Source of the DNA: Pseudomonadota bacterium
GTDB taxonomy: Bacteria > Pseudomonadota > Gammaproteobacteria > Burkholderiales > Burkholderiaceae_C
NCBI GenBank assembly: GCA_020161145.1
Contig: JAIUPQ010000001.1
Location: 62,001 to 126,000, forward strand
DNA length: 64,000 bases
Direction of reading: 5' to 3'
The translations under genes and the position numbers were made by a program. Below, piece by piece: positions 41,779 to 56,492 of the stretch. The notes under the pieces were generated by a model. It did not search any database. It saw only the letters and a program-made list of their open reading frames with translations, and was not told where the DNA came from. Every line of letters starts with the position of its first letter. Positions within the stretch are counted from its first letter, which is position 1.

Positions 41779-43584
41779 TCACCAGGCCGACACGATGGCG
41801 TTCATCAGCCCCGAGTCAGGCGCCGCGTCGGGCAGGCTGACCCAGTTGATCTGGTTGCCGCCGTTGCAGTCGGTGCCGTTGGTGATGCCCGTCAGGGTGC
41901 TGAGGGCGGCGGTGGTCGCACGGTCGAAGCAGGTGCCCTCGCTGTCGGTGTGGCGCAGGTGCTGGCTGACGCTGCTGGACAGGCGCGTGACGGTGCCGTC
42001 GGCGTTGAACTGGAGCTTGGCGTCGGCCTCGTGGCGGTTGCGGTGCTGGCTCTCGAAGGCCACGCCCTTGCGGGTGACCTCGCGCTGGGCGTCGCGGTCC
42101 AGTGCGTGCGCGATGTGCAGGGTCTGCGTGCTGGCGACGTTGTCCCAGTTGTAGGTCATGGTCAGCGGGTAGTGCATGACCCAGCGATCCACGGTCTGGC
42201 CACGCTTGCTGGTGGTGGTCGTGGTCTGGGTGACGTCGGTCATGGTGTCCACGTCCTGCGCCCAGCGCGTGGCGTCGACGACGTAGTGCTGGTCGTTGCG
42301 GAAAGCCACGTCCTGCTGCACGGTGGTGGTGACGGGGCCACGCGAGGTCATCAGCACGCCGGCGATCTGGTACTGGCGCTGCGCCTTCATGTTGACGTCA
42401 CCACTGACTTTGCCGTCGGCATCGACGACGATGGTGTTGCTGTCCTGCTCGCCGCCGCCTACCTGCCCCTTGAGGGTGTTCTTCAGCAGCTTGCCCGAGG
42501 TGGCGATGCTGCCGGCGTCGAGGTAGACCAGCATGTTGCCGCTGACCGAGAAGCCGCTGCGCGCGCCGGGCACGCTGATGGCGATTTCATGCGCCCGGCC
42601 GTCACCCAGGCGCGCCGCAAACGGCGTCAGGTCCAGCCGGTAGGGCATGAAGTTCAGGGCCTGCACGCCGGGGGTGGGGCGCCAGGCACCGGGATCGATG
42701 GCGCCGGTGAACAGCCAGGGGTAGGCCGGCGCAACGCCAGCCGGCTCGCCGTCGATGGTCAGCCAGGCCTCGCGCCAGGTGCCGCCGCCGCAGTTTTGCA
42801 GGATGGTGGCCAGGCTGTCGGGCACGCAGCTCCAGAAGAACTCGTCGCTGGACTGGGGCTGGGCGATGACGTCGGCGTAGATGCGCTCGACGTTGCGCGG
42901 CAGCGTGACCCTGATGGCCAGCTTGGCATTGCCATCGGACAGGAAGTACGGCCCGCCCTTGATGGGATCGCCCGACAGGGCCACCACGCGGTCGGCCACC
43001 TGGGTGGCGGCGGGCGCCTGCGGCTCCAGGGCCGGGTAGAACACCAGGCGGGCGCTGCTGGTGATGATGCCGGTGTAGGTGTCGTCCACGATGGTGCCCA
43101 GATGCACCATGCCGGGCTGGGCCTGGTTGAAGAGGTTGGCGTACTCGGTGACGTCGCGCTCGACGCGCCAGCGGGGCGCCACCAGGCCGGCGGGCTCCTG
43201 GGTGGTGCCGAAATACAGGTTGGCGCCGCCGATGGAGATCAGCGCGGTGCGGTCGAACTGGCGGCCCATGGTGACGTCAAAGTCGGCTTCCAGCACGACC
43301 TTGGCCCAGGGGCCGGCGCAGGCGGCATCGGGGGTGTAGCTGAACGGGTGCTCGCGCCAGTCGATGAAGGGCTCGCTCTCATACAGCGAGACCGTGCAAG
43401 GGGTAACGGGCGGGCGCGTCAGCGGGGCGGTGGCATCGGCCACCCCCATGGCGCCGACCTGGGGCGAGGTGGTGACGGCGACGGGCTCGCCCAACTCGAC
43501 CCCCAGGCCGATACACGCGGCCAGCAAGGTGGTGGCTGCCAGCGGACCGGCAAGGCGGCGCAGGCGCCGGGTGAAACGGGACAT
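41779..43584 (-). CDS. Peptide-N-glycosidase A (PNGase A)-like lipoprotein
   Basis: A 601-residue exported protein. The signal peptide ends TTLLAAC with a lipobox Cys at residue 24. Residues ~63-185 match the N-terminal domain of PNGase A (peptide-N4-(N-acetyl-beta-glucosaminyl)asparagine amidase A), known mainly from plants and fungi: [50 protein letters not shown] and [15 protein letters not shown]. The rest has beta-rich, Thr-rich stretches. The known reaction is release of N-glycans from glycopeptides; activity here is inferred. The catalytic residues of bacterial forms are not established to my knowledge. CAGGAG lies before the ATG. It forms a minus-strand pair with the upstream PIN gene. 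Confidence 0.75.
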   Translation of the reverse strand: MSRFTRRLRRLAGPLAATTLLAACIGLGVELGEPVAVTTSPQVGAMGVADATAPLTRPPVTPCTVSLYESEPFIDWREHPFSYTPDAACAGPWAKVVLEADFDVTMGRQFDRTALISIGGANLYFGTTQEPAGLVAPRWRVERDVTEYANLFNQAQPGMVHLGTIVDDTYTGIITSSARLVFYPALEPQAPAATQVADRVVALSGDPIKGGPYFLSDGNAKLAIRVTLPRNVERIYADVIAQPQSSDEFFWSCVPDSLATILQNCGGGTWREAWLTIDGEPAGVAPAYPWLFTGAIDPGAWRPTPGVQALNFMPYRLDLTPFAARLGDGRAHEIAISVPGARSGFSVSGNMLVYLDAGSIATSGKLLKNTLKGQVGGGEQDSNTIVVDADGKVSGDVNMKAQRQYQIAGVLMTSRGPVTTTVQQDVAFRNDQHYVVDATRWAQDVDTMTDVTQTTTTTSKRGQTVDRWVMHYPLTMTYNWDNVASTQTLHIAHALDRDAQREVTRKGVAFESQHRNRHEADAKLQFNADGTVTRLSSSVSQHLRHTDSEGTCFDRATTAALSTLTGITNGTDCNGGNQINWVSLPDAAPDSGLMNAIVSAW

Positions 43585-43640
43585 GGCAATCTCCTGGAGT
43601 GGCTGTTTTCAGCCAATTGGACGCTTGTCCTTCTACGCCG

Positions 43641-44102
43641 TCAGTGAGGACATTCCCGCACCCACGTGGTCGCCGAGGTGATGCGCACCCCGTGCAAGGC
43701 CGCGCGGCGCGCCAGCCTGAGCAGTGCCTTGTCGCGGGTGAGCAACGCACTGCCGGGATGGGCCAGGGCCAGGTCGAGGAATTTCTGGTCGTCGCCGTCG
43801 AGGCAGCGCAGGGGAGCCGGGGCGGGCTGGGCCGCAAAAGTCGCCCAGCGGCGGGGGGTGTCCAGGTTGGCGAGCGCCAACTGGCGCGCCGGCTCCCAGC
43901 GGGCCGCAATCGGTCGCGCCAGCGTGTAGACCCATTCGGCCCACAGCGGCTCGCTGCACAGCCACCGTACGGTGCCAGCCTGAGCGGCAGCCCCCACGGC
44001 ACAGGCGGCGGGCTCGGCAAACACCAACCAGTCAAAGAGGGTGTTGCTGTCCAGGATCAGCAGGGGAATGGGGGCCGTGCCTGGGGTGGCTTGTGCGTTC
44101 AT
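43641..44102 (-). CDS. PIN-domain protein (VapC-like putative RNase)
   Basis: A 153-residue PIN-fold protein. The first acidic motif is [15 protein letters not shown], the middle has [12 protein letters not shown] with the conserved Glu, and the third is [32 protein letters not shown], giving the Asp/Glu set for metal-dependent ribonuclease activity. I chose the ATG at 44102 because it starts just before the first strand. No antitoxin gene is adjacent: upstream is the divergent rpsL promoter, downstream the PNGase-like gene. It may be an orphan toxin or a housekeeping nuclease. Confidence 0.75.
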   Translation of the reverse strand: MNAQATPGTAPIPLLILDSNTLFDWLVFAEPAACAVGAAAQAGTVRWLCSEPLWAEWVYTLARPIAARWEPARQLALANLDTPRRWATFAAQPAPAPLRCLDGDDQKFLDLALAHPGSALLTRDKALLRLARRAALHGVRITSATTWVRECPH

Positions 44103-44119
44103 CGGGCCGTGAATATAAT
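44091..44119 (+). promoter_or_regulatory. Sigma-70 promoter of the str operon
   Basis: TTGTGC (44091-44096) and TATAAT (44114-44119) are exactly 17 bp apart; the start would be near 44126, with a ~90-base leader before rpsL that includes the stem CCAGCC/GGCTGG. It overlaps the 5' end of the divergent PIN gene. Confidence 0.8.
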
Positions 44120-44216
44120 GGAAGGCTTTCCAGCCTTTGGGCTGGTCTTTGCCGTGGGCGCTCAAGGCGGTGCCCTCGGCGCTTATCACGTAACTTCAAA
44201 CGGGAACAAGTTACCC

Positions 44217-44594
44217 ATGCCAACCATCAACCAGCTCGTGCGCCAAGGCCGTCAGGTCGAAGTCACGAAGTCCAAGTCGCCTGCGATGCAGGATTGTCCG
44301 CAGCGCCGCGGCGTCTGCACCCGCGTCTACACCACCACGCCCAAGAAGCCGAACTCGGCGCTGCGCAAGGTGGCCAAGGTGCGCCTGACCAACGGTTTCG
44401 AGGTCATCTCCTACATCGGCGGTGAAGGCCACAACCTGCAAGAGCACAGCGTGGTGCTGGTGCGCGGCGGCCGGGTCAAGGACCTGCCCGGCGTGCGCTA
44501 CCACATCGTGCGTGGCTCGCTCGACCTGCAAGGCGTCAAAGACCGCAAGCAGTCGCGCTCCAAGTACGGTGCCAAGCGCCCCAAGAAGGCCTAA
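44217..44594 (+). CDS. rpsL: 30S ribosomal protein S12
   Basis: A 125-residue S12 at the decoding centre. The N-terminus [11 protein letters not shown], the loop [19 protein letters not shown] (streptomycin-type Lys wild-type) and [18 protein letters not shown] (Asp for methylthiolation in KDLPG) are normal. It heads rpsL-rpsG-fusA-tuf-rpsJ. Confidence 0.99.
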   Translation: MPTINQLVRQGRQVEVTKSKSPAMQDCPQRRGVCTRVYTTTPKKPNSALRKVAKVRLTNGFEVISYIGGEGHNLQEHSVVLVRGGRVKDLPGVRYHIVRGSLDLQGVKDRKQSRSKYGAKRPKKA

Positions 44595-44616
44595 GAACCC
44601 ATCCCCCCATTTGCGG

Positions 44617-44635
44617 TGCACGCACCGCAGTAAGT
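44617..44635 (+). promoter_or_regulatory. rpsL-rpsG intergenic hairpin
   Basis: TGCGGTG-CACG-CACCGCA makes a seven-bp stem early in the 117-bp space between rpsL and rpsG. In E. coli S7 binds the mRNA here to repress the operon; the position fits, but the S7 recognition bases cannot be confirmed by eye. Confidence 0.4.
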
Positions 44636-44711
44636 GGCTGGCCCGTCCGTCGTGGCCGGTCGCGGCGCCCGCAGCAGTTGCGGCGCCAACTGAAGAGCAA
44701 AGGAAATCATC

Positions 44712-45182
44712 ATGCCGCGTCGTCGCGAAGTCCCCAAGCGCGAGATCCTGCCCGACCCGAAGTTCGGCTCGGTCGATCTGTCCAAGTTCATGAACGTCAT
44801 CATGGAGTCCGGCAAGAAGGCCGTGGCCGAGCGCATCATCTATGGTGCGCTGGAGCAGGTCGAGAAGAAGGCCGCCAAGGACCCGCTGGAGGTGTTCATG
44901 ACCGCGCTGAACAACATCAAGCCGATGGTCGAGGTCAAGAGCCGCCGCGTTGGCGGTGCGAACTACCAAGTTCCCGTGGAAGTTCGCCCCGTTCGCCGCA
45001 TGGCTCTGGCCATGCGCTGGCTCAAGGAATCGGCGCGCAAGCGTGGTGAGAAGTCCATGGCCCAGCGCCTGGCCAACGAGTTGCTGGAGGCCAGCGAAGG
45101 CCGTGGCGGCGCGATGAAGAAGCGCGACGAAGTCCACCGCATGGCCGAGGCCAACAAGGCCTTCTCGCACTTCCGCTTCTAA
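44712..45182 (+). CDS. rpsG: 30S ribosomal protein S7
   Basis: A 156-residue S7, the primary organiser of the 30S head. [19 protein letters not shown], then [45 protein letters not shown] and the C-terminal [17 protein letters not shown] are all canonical. AAAGGAA lies before ATG 44712. fusA follows after 98 bp. Confidence 0.99.
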   Translation: MPRRREVPKREILPDPKFGSVDLSKFMNVIMESGKKAVAERIIYGALEQVEKKAAKDPLEVFMTALNNIKPMVEVKSRRVGGANYQVPVEVRPVRRMALAMRWLKESARKRGEKSMAQRLANELLEASEGRGGAMKKRDEVHRMAEANKAFSHFRF

Positions 45183-45280
45183 ACGGTTGTCAAGCGGCCC
45201 TCGGGCCGCCTCGATCCTCAGGCCGCAGCATCCGGGTTAACCCGGGACCAGCGGCCTTGACCCTTTCTGGAATTCCCATC

Positions 45281-47383
45281 ATGGCCCGCAAAACTCCCAT
45301 CGAGCGTTACCGCAACATCGGTATCTCGGCGCACATCGACGCCGGCAAGACGACGACCACCGAGCGCATCCTGTTCTACACCGGCGTCAACCACAAGATC
45401 GGCGAAGTGCACGATGGCGCCGCCACGATGGACTGGATGGAGCAGGAGCAGGAGCGGGGCATCACCATCACCTCCGCCGCCACCACGGCGTTCTGGAAGG
45501 GGATGGATCTGTCCTACCCCGAGCACCGCTTCAACATCATCGACACCCCCGGGCACGTGGACTTCACCATCGAGGTCGAGCGCTCCATGCGCGTGCTGGA
45601 CGGCGCCTGCATGGTCTATTGCGCCGTGGGCGGCGTGCAGCCGCAGTCCGAGACGGTCTGGCGTCAGGCCAACAAGTACAAGGTGCCCCGCCTGGCGTTC
45701 GTCAACAAGATGGACCGCACCGGCGCCAACTTCTTCAAGGTCCACGACCAGATGAAGCTGCGCCTGAAGGCCAACCCCGTGCCCATCGTCATCCCCATCG
45801 GTGCGGAAGAGCACTTCAAGGGCGTGGTCGATCTGCTCAAGATGAAAGCCATCATCTGGGACGAGGCCTCGCAGGGCATGAAGTTCGACTACCAGGACGT
45901 CCCGGCTGATCTGCTCGAGACGGCCAAGGAGTGGCGCGAGAAGATGGTCGAGGCGGCGGCCGAGGCCAGCGAAGAGCTGATGAACAAATACCTCGAGGAC
46001 GGTGAGCTGTCCGAGGAAGAGATCAAGCTCGGCCTGCGCACGCGCACCATCGCCACCGAAATCCAGCCCATGCTGTGCGGCACCGCGTTCAAGAACAAGG
46101 GTGTGCAGCGCATGCTGGACGCGGTGATCGACTTCCTGCCCAGCCCGGTGGACATCCCGCCCGTGGGCGGCACCGATGAGGACGACAAGGAAGTCGTGCG
46201 CAAGGCCGACGACGCCGAGAAGTTCTCGGCGCTGGCGTTCAAGCTGATGACCGACCCCTTCGTGGGCCAGTTGACCTTCGTGCGCGTGTACTCGGGTGTG
46301 CTGCACTCGGGCTCCACCGTGTACAACCCCATCAAGGGCAAGAAGGAGCGCATCGGCCGAATTCTGCAGATGCACGCCAACCAGCGTGAAGAGATCAAGG
46401 AAATTCTGGCCGGCGACATCGCCGCCTGCGTGGGCCTGAAGGAAGTCACCACGGGCGAAACCCTGTGCGACCCCGACGCCATCATCACGCTGGAAAAGAT
46501 GGTCTTCCCCGAGCCCGTGATCTCGCAGGCCGTGGAGCCCAAGACCAAGGCCGACCAGGAGAAGATGGGTATCGCGCTGGGCCGCCTGGCTGCAGAAGAT
46601 CCGTCCTTCCGCGTGCGCACCGACGAAGAAAGTGGCCAGACCATCATCTCCGGCATGGGCGAGCTGCACCTGGAGATTCTGGTCGACCGCATGAAGCGCG
46701 AATTCGGCGTGGAAGCCAACGTGGGCAAGCCGCAAGTGGCCTACCGCGAAACCATCCGCAAGAGCGTCAGCGATGTGGAAGGCAAGTTCGTGCGCCAGTC
46801 GGGCGGCAAGGGTCAGTACGGCCACGTGGTGCTGACCGTCGAACCGCAGGAGCCGGGCAAGGGCTTCGAGTTCGTTGACGCCATCAAGGGCGGCGTGGTG
46901 CCGCGCGAGTACATCCCGGCGGTGGAAAAAGGCGTCATCGACACCCTGCCCAACGGCGTGCTGGCCGGCTACCCGGTGGTGGACGTCAAGGTCACGCTGA
47001 CCTTCGGTTCGTACCACGACGTGGACTCCAACGAGAACGCCTTCAAGATGGCCGCCTCGATGGGCTTCAAGGACGCCTGCCGCAAGGCCAGCCCGGTGAT
47101 TCTGGAGCCCATGATGGCCGTTGAGGTGGAAACGCCTGAAGACTACGCCGGCACGGTGATGGGCGACTTGTCCAGCCGTCGCGGCATGGTGCAGGGCATG
47201 GACGACATGGTCGGTGGCGGCAAGGTCATCAAGGCCGAAGTGCCGCTGTCGGAGATGTTCGGCTACTCCACCTCGCTGCGTTCGGCCACGCAAGGCCGTG
47301 CCACGTACACGATGGAGTTCAAGCACTACGCAGAAGCCCCGAAGAACGTGGCGGACGCGATCATCACCGCTCGGGCGAAGTAA
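45281..47383 (+). CDS. fusA: Elongation factor G
   Basis: A 700-residue translocase GTPase. G1 [16 protein letters not shown]2 [12 protein letters not shown]3 DTPGHVDFT and G4 NKMDRTGA are present, followed by domains II-V; domain IV has [15 protein letters not shown] and the tip region, and the end is [29 protein letters not shown] at 45281 gives [14 protein letters not shown]. It is the housekeeping EF-G by operon position. A palindromic repeat element lies between it and the second tuf. Confidence 0.99.
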   Translation: MARKTPIERYRNIGISAHIDAGKTTTTERILFYTGVNHKIGEVHDGAATMDWMEQEQERGITITSAATTAFWKGMDLSYPEHRFNIIDTPGHVDFTIEVERSMRVLDGACMVYCAVGGVQPQSETVWRQANKYKVPRLAFVNKMDRTGANFFKVHDQMKLRLKANPVPIVIPIGAEEHFKGVVDLLKMKAIIWDEASQGMKFDYQDVPADLLETAKEWREKMVEAAAEASEELMNKYLEDGELSEEEIKLGLRTRTIATEIQPMLCGTAFKNKGVQRMLDAVIDFLPSPVDIPPVGGTDEDDKEVVRKADDAEKFSALAFKLMTDPFVGQLTFVRVYSGVLHSGSTVYNPIKGKKERIGRILQMHANQREEIKEILAGDIAACVGLKEVTTGETLCDPDAIITLEKMVFPEPVISQAVEPKTKADQEKMGIALGRLAAEDPSFRVRTDEESGQTIISGMGELHLEILVDRMKREFGVEANVGKPQVAYRETIRKSVSDVEGKFVRQSGGKGQYGHVVLTVEPQEPGKGFEFVDAIKGGVVPREYIPAVEKGVIDTLPNGVLAGYPVVDVKVTLTFGSYHDVDSNENAFKMAASMGFKDACRKASPVILEPMMAVEVETPEDYAGTVMGDLSSRRGMVQGMDDMVGGGKVIKAEVPLSEMFGYSTSLRSATQGRATYTMEFKHYAEAPKNVADAIITARAK

Positions 47384-47399
47384 GGAGCCCACCCCCTAC

Positions 47400-47480
47400 G
47401 CGATCGCAGATCGCGCCCCCTCAAGGGGGCACCGCTGGCGGACCGGCAGAGCCGGATCCGCGGCGGCTGCTGGGTTGGGG
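47400..47480. repeat. REP-like palindromic element between fusA and tuf
   Basis: Successive palindromes: GCGATC-GCA-GATCGC (47400-47414), GCCCCCTCAAGGGGGC (about 47414-47429), and CCGGC-AGA-GCCGG (47443-47455) within a larger imperfect CCGCTGGCGGA...TCCGCGGCGG stem. The succession resembles the element at 27186-27250, and such C5..G5 palindromes are frequent in Comamonadaceae intergenic DNA as I recall. The rest of the 214-bp gap holds no gene that I can support. Confidence 0.5.
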
Positions 47481-47597
47481 TGATGCGTATTTCTGGTCTT
47501 TGGCGCCTCGTAGATGAGGTTGGTGTGCTGCCCGTGGCAGCCAGTGCTGGAGACCTAAAACCCACACGGGCGATTGTTCTTTTCTGGAGAATTTGAA

Positions 47598-48788
<1,191 letters not shown>

Positions 48789-48800
48789 GGCAGACCGGTT

Positions 48801-49112
48801 ATGTCCAAGCAAAAAATCCGCATCCGCCTCAAGGCCTTCGACTACAAGCTGATCGACCAATCGGCGCTGGAGATCGTGGACACCGCCAAGCGCACCGGCG
48901 CCATCGTCAAGGGCCCCGTGCCCCTGCCGACGCGCATGCAGCGTTTTGACATCCTGCGCTCGCCGCACGTCAACAAGACCAGCCGCGACCAGTTCGAGAT
49001 CCGCACCCACCAGCGTCTGATGGACATCGTGGACCCCACCGACAAGACCGTGGACGCGCTGATGAAGCTCGACCTGCCGGCCGGCGTCGACGTGGAGATC
49101 AAGCTGCAGTAA
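48801..49112 (+). CDS. rpsJ: 30S ribosomal protein S10
   Basis: A 103-residue S10 (NusE), also a partner of NusB and Nus[33 protein letters not shown] and [33 protein letters not shown] are canonical. It starts 12 bp after tuf and is followed by a strong terminator, so it belongs to the str transcript and is cut off from rplC, its usual neighbour. Confidence 0.98.
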   Translation: MSKQKIRIRLKAFDYKLIDQSALEIVDTAKRTGAIVKGPVPLPTRMQRFDILRSPHVNKTSRDQFEIRTHQRLMDIVDPTDKTVDALMKLDLPAGVDVEIKLQ

Positions 49113-49137
49113 GCGGCTCCTGCGACAGCCCACAAGA

Positions 49138-49163
49138 GGGCGCCCATCAGGGCGCCCTTTTTT
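49138..49163 (+). terminator. Intrinsic terminator after rpsJ
   Basis: GGGCGCCC-ATCA-GGGCGCCC followed by T6 (49158-49163). A textbook strong terminator that closes the rpsL-G-fusA-tuf-rpsJ unit and separates rpsJ from the downstream S10-operon genes. Confidence 0.92.
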
Positions 49164-49186
49164 CTTGTGCGCGACACTGTGCGCCC

Positions 49187-50041
49187 ATGTCCGACGCCCC
49201 GCTCGCTGCCCTGGAGGCCTTCGTTCGCCGCCACCCACGCCTGTTCGTGTTGACGGGCGCGGGCGTCAGCACCGCGTCGGGCATTCCCGACTACCGCGAC
49301 GAGGGCGGGCAGTGGAAGCGCCCGCCGCCGATGACGCTGCAGGCCTTTTTGGCCACCGAGGCGGCCCGCCGCCGCTATTGGGCGCGCAGCTTTGCCGGCT
49401 GGACGGTGATGGGCCGGGCGCAGCCCAATACCGCCCACCATGCGTTGGCGCAGTTGCAGCGCCAGGGTTGGGTCGCGGCTTTGGTGACCCAGAACGTGGA
49501 CGGCATGCACGAGGCCGCCGACAGCCAGGGCGTGATCGACTTGCACGGCCGCATCGATACCGTGGTCTGCCTGGCCTGCGGTGAGCGCACGCCGCGAGCG
49601 GCGCTGCAGGAGCGGCTGGCGGCGGCCAACCCGGGTTGGGTGGCGCGGGTGGTGGCCATTGCGCCCGATGGCGATGCCGAGCTGACCGATACCGATACCG
49701 CCGGCTTTGCGGTGCCGCCCTGCGCACGCTGCGGCGGTCTGCTCAAGCCCGACGTGGTGTTCTTTGGCGAGCAGGTGCCGCGCGAGCGCGTGCACCAGGC
49801 GTTCGAGGCGCTGGCCGCAGCCGATGCGGTGCTGGTGGTGGGTTCGTCGCTGATGGTCTGGTCGGGTTACCGCTTCGTCCATGCCGCCGCCCAGGCCGGG
49901 CAGCCGGTGGCGGCCCTCAACCAGGGCCGCACGCGTGCCGATGACCTGCTGGCGCTGAAGCTGGCGGCGCCGGCGGGCGCCGTGCTCGCAAGCCTGGCTG
50001 CGGCGCTGGCCAAGCCACCCGTCAGCGCAGCGTCATCGTGA
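49187..50041 (+). CDS. Sirtuin, NAD-dependent protein deacylase (class II-like)
   Basis: A 284-residue Sir2-family protein. NAD binding is by [23 protein letters not shown], the catalytic part has [14 protein letters not shown] and the His in [15 protein letters not shown], and a zinc ribbon is formed by CLACG and [14 protein letters not shown] and [14 protein letters not shown] are also family signatures. [14 protein letters not shown] resembles SIRT4/class II sirtuins, whose activities include removal of various acyl groups. It is placed between rpsJ and icd; acyl control of isocitrate dehydrogenase by sirtuins is known elsewhere, so the neighbourhood with icd is suggestive only. Confidence 0.9.
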   Translation: MSDAPLAALEAFVRRHPRLFVLTGAGVSTASGIPDYRDEGGQWKRPPPMTLQAFLATEAARRRYWARSFAGWTVMGRAQPNTAHHALAQLQRQGWVAALVTQNVDGMHEAADSQGVIDLHGRIDTVVCLACGERTPRAALQERLAAANPGWVARVVAIAPDGDAELTDTDTAGFAVPPCARCGGLLKPDVVFFGEQVPRERVHQAFEALAAADAVLVVGSSLMVWSGYRFVHAAAQAGQPVAALNQGRTRADDLLALKLAAPAGAVLASLAAALAKPPVSAASS

Positions 50042-50108
50042 CTGGCGACAGTCCATCGGTTGCCCGCCTGGCGCCGCCCCCTACACCGGCTTTCAAGGAC
50101 AATGCCGC

Positions 50109-52343
<2,235 letters not shown>

Positions 52344-52360
52344 CACCAACCCGGTCCACC

Positions 52361-52412
52361 GACAGCCGGCCTAAAACAGGCCGGCTGTCGGCGGCACGGC
52401 ACATCGCCGTGC
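52361..52412 (+). terminator. Two hairpins after icd
   Basis: GACAGCCGGCCT-AAAAC-AGGCCGGCTGTC (52361-52389) is a perfect 12-bp stem, and GCACGGC-ACATC-GCCGTGC (52394-52412) follows. Neither has a T-run, so they may stop polymerase only with help or protect the icd mRNA end. They separate icd from the S10 promoter. Confidence 0.6.
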
Positions 52413-52420
52413 AGTCCAGC

Positions 52421-52449
52421 TTGGCAGTTCGCTGTGAAGCTGCTATGAT
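52421..52449 (+). promoter_or_regulatory. Sigma-70 promoter of the rplC-rpsQ operon
   Basis: TTGGCA (52421-52426) and TATGAT (52444-52449) are 17 bp apart. The expected start near 52456 leaves a ~110-base leader with stems CCCGGC/GCCGGG and GCTTCTC/GAGAAGC just before rplC. The latter resemble a target for L4-type autoregulation in position only. Confidence 0.8.
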
Positions 52450-52564
52450 CAATAGCTTTTCCGCCATTGGGTCAACCCTAGGCGGAGAAAACCGCACCCG
52501 GCCAATCGATGCCGGGCGACGTCAACGATTGCTTCTCGCCCCTGGATGAGAAGCGGAGCACATC

Positions 52565-53236
52565 ATGAGTCTTAGCAATCGCCTCGGATTGCTGGGCCGC
52601 AAAGTTGGCATGATGCGCGTGTTCACGGACGATGGCGACGCCATTCCCGTGACCGTGCTGGACGTGTCCAACAACCGCGTGACCCAGGTCAAGACCGTTG
52701 AAACCGACGGCTACAGCGCCCTTCAAGTGGCGTTCGGTACGCGCAAGGCGTCCCGTGTCACCAAGCCCGAAGCGGGTCACCTGGCCAAGGCCGGCGTGGA
52801 AGCCGGCACCATCCTCAAGGAATTCCGCGTCGATGCCGACGTGGCTGGTCAGTACGCTACCGGCGCCACCGTGCCGGTGACGCTGTTTGCCGTGGGCCAG
52901 AAGGTGGACGTGCAGGGCACCTCCATCGGTAAAGGCTTTGCCGGCACCATCAAGCGCCACAACTTCAGCTCGCAGCGCGCGTCGCACGGCAACAGCCGTT
53001 CGCACAACGTGCCGGGCTCGATCTCCATGGCGCAGGACCCGGGCCGTGTGTTCCCGGGCAAGAAGATGACCGGTCACATGGGCGACGAAACCGTCACCAC
53101 GCAGAACCTGGACATCGTGCGCGTGGACGAAGCCCGCCAGCTGCTGCTGGTGCGCGGCGCCGTCCCGGGCAGCAAAAACGGCCATGTGGTCGTGCGTCCG
53201 GCCGTCAAGGCCCGCGCTGCGAAAGGAGCCAACTGA
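52565..53236 (+). CDS. rplC: 50S ribosomal protein L3
   Basis: A 223-residue L3 near the peptidyl-transferase centre. It starts [23 protein letters not shown] and has the long loop [36 protein letters not shown] that reaches the catalytic centre. It is the first gene of the S10-type operon here because rpsJ lies 3.4 kb upstream behind a terminator. Its stop overlaps rplD (TGATG). Confidence 0.98.
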   Translation: MSLSNRLGLLGRKVGMMRVFTDDGDAIPVTVLDVSNNRVTQVKTVETDGYSALQVAFGTRKASRVTKPEAGHLAKAGVEAGTILKEFRVDADVAGQYATGATVPVTLFAVGQKVDVQGTSIGKGFAGTIKRHNFSSQRASHGNSRSHNVPGSISMAQDPGRVFPGKKMTGHMGDETVTTQNLDIVRVDEARQLLLVRGAVPGSKNGHVVVRPAVKARAAKGAN

Positions 53237-53856
53237 TGCAACTCGAGCTCCTCAATGAACAAGGCCAGGCCACCGCGAAGGTGGACGCGCCCGACACCGT
53301 GTTCGCCCGTGATTACAACGAGGCGCTGGTGCACCAGATCGTCGTGGCCTACCAGGCCAACGCCCGTCAAGGCACGCGCAAGCAGTTGACGCGCGCCGAA
53401 GTGCACCACTCGACCAAGAAGCCGTTCCGCCAGAAGGGCACCGGCCGCGCTCGCGCCGGTATGACCTCCTCGCCGCTGTGGCGTGGGGGTGGTCGCATCT
53501 TCCCGAACACGCCGGACGAGAACTTCTCGCACAAGGTCAACAAGAAGATGTACCGCGCCGGTATGGCCACCATCCTCTCGCAGCTGGCCCGTGACGGCCG
53601 TCTCGCGGTGGTGGACTCCATCACGGTCGATGCGCCCAAGACCAAGCTGCTGGCCGACAAACTCAAGGCCATGGGCCTGGATTCGGTGATGGTCATTGCC
53701 GATCAGATCGACGACAACCTGCTGCTGGCTTCGCGCAACCTCAAGGGTGCGCTGATCATCGAGCCGCGTTACGTCGATCCGATGTCGCTGGTCTTCTACA
53801 AGAAGGTGCTGGTGACCAAGGCCGCCATCGAGCAGCTCAAGGAGATGTTCGCATGA
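53236..53856 (+). CDS. rplD: 50S ribosomal protein L4
   Basis: A 206-residue L4 lining the exit tunnel. [43 protein letters not shown] is the tunnel-loop region, including the KGTGRAR segment where macrolide resistance changes occur (wild-type here). In E. coli L4 represses the S10 operon. Overlaps rplC by one base and rplW by 4. Confidence 0.98.
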   Translation: MQLELLNEQGQATAKVDAPDTVFARDYNEALVHQIVVAYQANARQGTRKQLTRAEVHHSTKKPFRQKGTGRARAGMTSSPLWRGGGRIFPNTPDENFSHKVNKKMYRAGMATILSQLARDGRLAVVDSITVDAPKTKLLADKLKAMGLDSVMVIADQIDDNLLLASRNLKGALIIEPRYVDPMSLVFYKKVLVTKAAIEQLKEMFA

Positions 53857-54164
53857 GCACGCAATTCAACGAGGGCCGTCTGGCCCAGGTGCTGGTGGCG
53901 CCGGTGATCTCCGAGAAGGCCACCCAGGTCGGCGAGCAGAACAACCAGGTGCTGTTCAAGGTGCTGCGCGACGCGACCAAGCCCGAGATCAAGGCGGCCG
54001 TGGAGCTGCTGTTCAAGGTCGAAGTCGCCGCCGTGTCCGTGGTCAACACCAAGGGCAAGGTCAAGCGCTTCGGTGGCCGCATCGGCCGCCGCGACCACGT
54101 CAAGAAGGCCTATGTCTCGCTCAAGGCGGGCCAGGAGCTGAACTTCTCCGGGGAGGCTGCGTAA
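53853..54164 (+). CDS. rplW: 50S ribosomal protein L23
   Basis: A 103-residue L23, the docking site for SRP and trigger factor at the tunnel exit. [29 protein letters not shown] and [29 protein letters not shown] are standard. It overlaps the rplD stop by 4 bp (ATGA). Confidence 0.98.
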   Translation: MSTQFNEGRLAQVLVAPVISEKATQVGEQNNQVLFKVLRDATKPEIKAAVELLFKVEVAAVSVVNTKGKVKRFGGRIGRRDHVKKAYVSLKAGQELNFSGEAA

Positions 54165-54166
54165 TC

Positions 54167-54991
<825 letters not shown>

Positions 54992-55001
54992 GGCCTAGAA
55001 C

Positions 55002-55277
55002 ATGGCACGTTCACTGAAAAAAGGTCCGTTCGTGGACCACCACCTGATGATCAAGGTCGAAAAGGCCACGGTCAACAAGGACAAGAAGCCGATCAAGACC
55101 TGGTCGCGCCGCTCCACCATCCTGCCCGACTTCATCGGCCTGACCATTGCCGTGCACAACGGCAAGCAGCACGTGCCGGTGTATGTGACCGACCAGATGG
55201 TGGGTCACAAACTCGGCGAGTTCGCCCTGACCCGTACGTTCAAGGGTCACCCGGCGGACAAGAAAGCCAAGAAGTAA
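55002..55277 (+). CDS. rpsS: 30S ribosomal protein S19
   Basis: A 91-residue S19 of the 30S head. [51 protein letters not shown] and [18 protein letters not shown] are canonical. Ten bp after rplB. Confidence 0.98.
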   Translation: MARSLKKGPFVDHHLMIKVEKATVNKDKKPIKTWSRRSTILPDFIGLTIAVHNGKQHVPVYVTDQMVGHKLGEFALTRTFKGHPADKKAKK

Positions 55278-55289
55278 GGAGCCGCGCAT

Positions 55290-55619
55290 ATGGAAACCAA
55301 AGCAAGCGTTCGCGGCGTGCGCCTGTCCGTGGACAAAGGCCGCCTCGTGGCCGACCTGATCCGTGGCCAGAGCGTGGCTCAGGCGCTGAACACGCTGGCC
55401 TTCACGCAAAAGAAGGCCGCCGGCATCGTCAAGAAGGCACTCGAGAGCGCCATCGCCAATGCCGAGCACAACGACGGCGCGGACATCGACGAGCTCAAGG
55501 TCACCTCGATCTACGTCGAGCAGGGCACCACGCTCAAGCGGTTCTCGGCGCGCGCCAAGGGCCGGGGCAACCGCATCAGCAAGCCGACCTGTCACATCTA
55601 TGTGACCGTGGGCAACTAA
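55290..55619 (+). CDS. rplV: 50S ribosomal protein L22
   Basis: A 109-residue L22 whose beta-hairpin lines the exit tunnel. [48 protein letters not shown] and the hairpin [23 protein letters not shown] are typical. AAGGAG precedes ATG 55290. Confidence 0.98.
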   Translation: METKASVRGVRLSVDKGRLVADLIRGQSVAQALNTLAFTQKKAAGIVKKALESAIANAEHNDGADIDELKVTSIYVEQGTTLKRFSARAKGRGNRISKPTCHIYVTVGN

Positions 55620-55629
55620 GAGGAAGACC

Positions 55630-56490
55630 ATGGGACAAAAAATCCATCCGACCGGCTTCCGTCTGCCCGTCACGCGCGCCTGGTCGTCGCGCTGGTATGC
55701 CAACCAGCGCAACTTCGCCGGCATGCTGGCCGAAGACCTGGACGTGCGTGAGTATCTGAAGACCAAGCTGAAGAACGCCGCCGTCTCGCGCATCCTGATC
55801 GAGCGCCCCGCCAAGAACGCCCGCATCACCATCTACTCGGCGCGTCCGGGCGTGGTGATCGGCAAGAAAGGCGAGGACATCGAGAACCTCAAGGCCGAGC
55901 TGACCAAGCGTCTGGGCGTGCCGGTGGCCGTGAACATCGAAGAGGTGCGCAAGCCCGAAGTCGATGCGCAGCTGATTGCCGACTCCATCACCCAGCAGCT
56001 GGAAAAGCGCATCCAGTTCCGTCGCGCCATGAAGCGTGCGATGCAGAACGCCATGCGTCTGGGTGCCCAAGGCATCAAGATCATGAGCGCTGGCCGTCTG
56101 AACGGCATCGAGATCGCCCGTACCGAGTGGTACCGCGAGGGCCGTGTGCCCCTGCACACCCTCAAGGCCGACATCGACTACGGTTTCTCGGAAGCCAAGA
56201 CCACCTACGGCGTCATCGGCGTCAAGGTCTGGGTCTACCGCGGTGACCGCCTGGCCAATGGCGAGGCGCCCGTGATCCAGACCCCGCCCGGTGCCGAAGA
56301 CGATCGCCGCAACCGCCGTGGCCCGCGCCCCGGCGCGCCCGGCGACCGCCGTGGCCGCCCGGGTGACCGCGGCGCCCCGCGTGGCGACGCCCGTCCCGAC
56401 GCTGGCGCACCCGCCAAGCGCGCGGGCGTCGTGCGCAAGGTGGCAGCCGCCCCCGCTGCGCCCGCCGCCGCTCAAGGCAAAGGAGAGTAA
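55630..56490 (+). CDS. rpsC: 30S ribosomal protein S3 with extended C-terminal tail
   Basis: A 286-residue S3; E. coli S3 has 233. [24 protein letters not shown], the KH motif [18 protein letters not shown] and [22 protein letters not shown] are standard. The last ~60 residues form an Arg/Gly/Pro/Ala-rich, probably disordered tail ([21 protein letters not shown] and onward), an extension common in Comamonadaceae and related families. S3 sits at the mRNA entry channel, where the basic tail could touch mRNA. Confidence 0.98.
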   Translation: MGQKIHPTGFRLPVTRAWSSRWYANQRNFAGMLAEDLDVREYLKTKLKNAAVSRILIERPAKNARITIYSARPGVVIGKKGEDIENLKAELTKRLGVPVAVNIEEVRKPEVDAQLIADSITQQLEKRIQFRRAMKRAMQNAMRLGAQGIKIMSAGRLNGIEIARTEWYREGRVPLHTLKADIDYGFSEAKTTYGVIGVKVWVYRGDRLANGEAPVIQTPPGAEDDRRNRRGPRPGAPGDRRGRPGDRGAPRGDARPDAGAPAKRAGVVRKVAAAPAAPAAAQGKGE

Positions 56491-56492
56491 CC

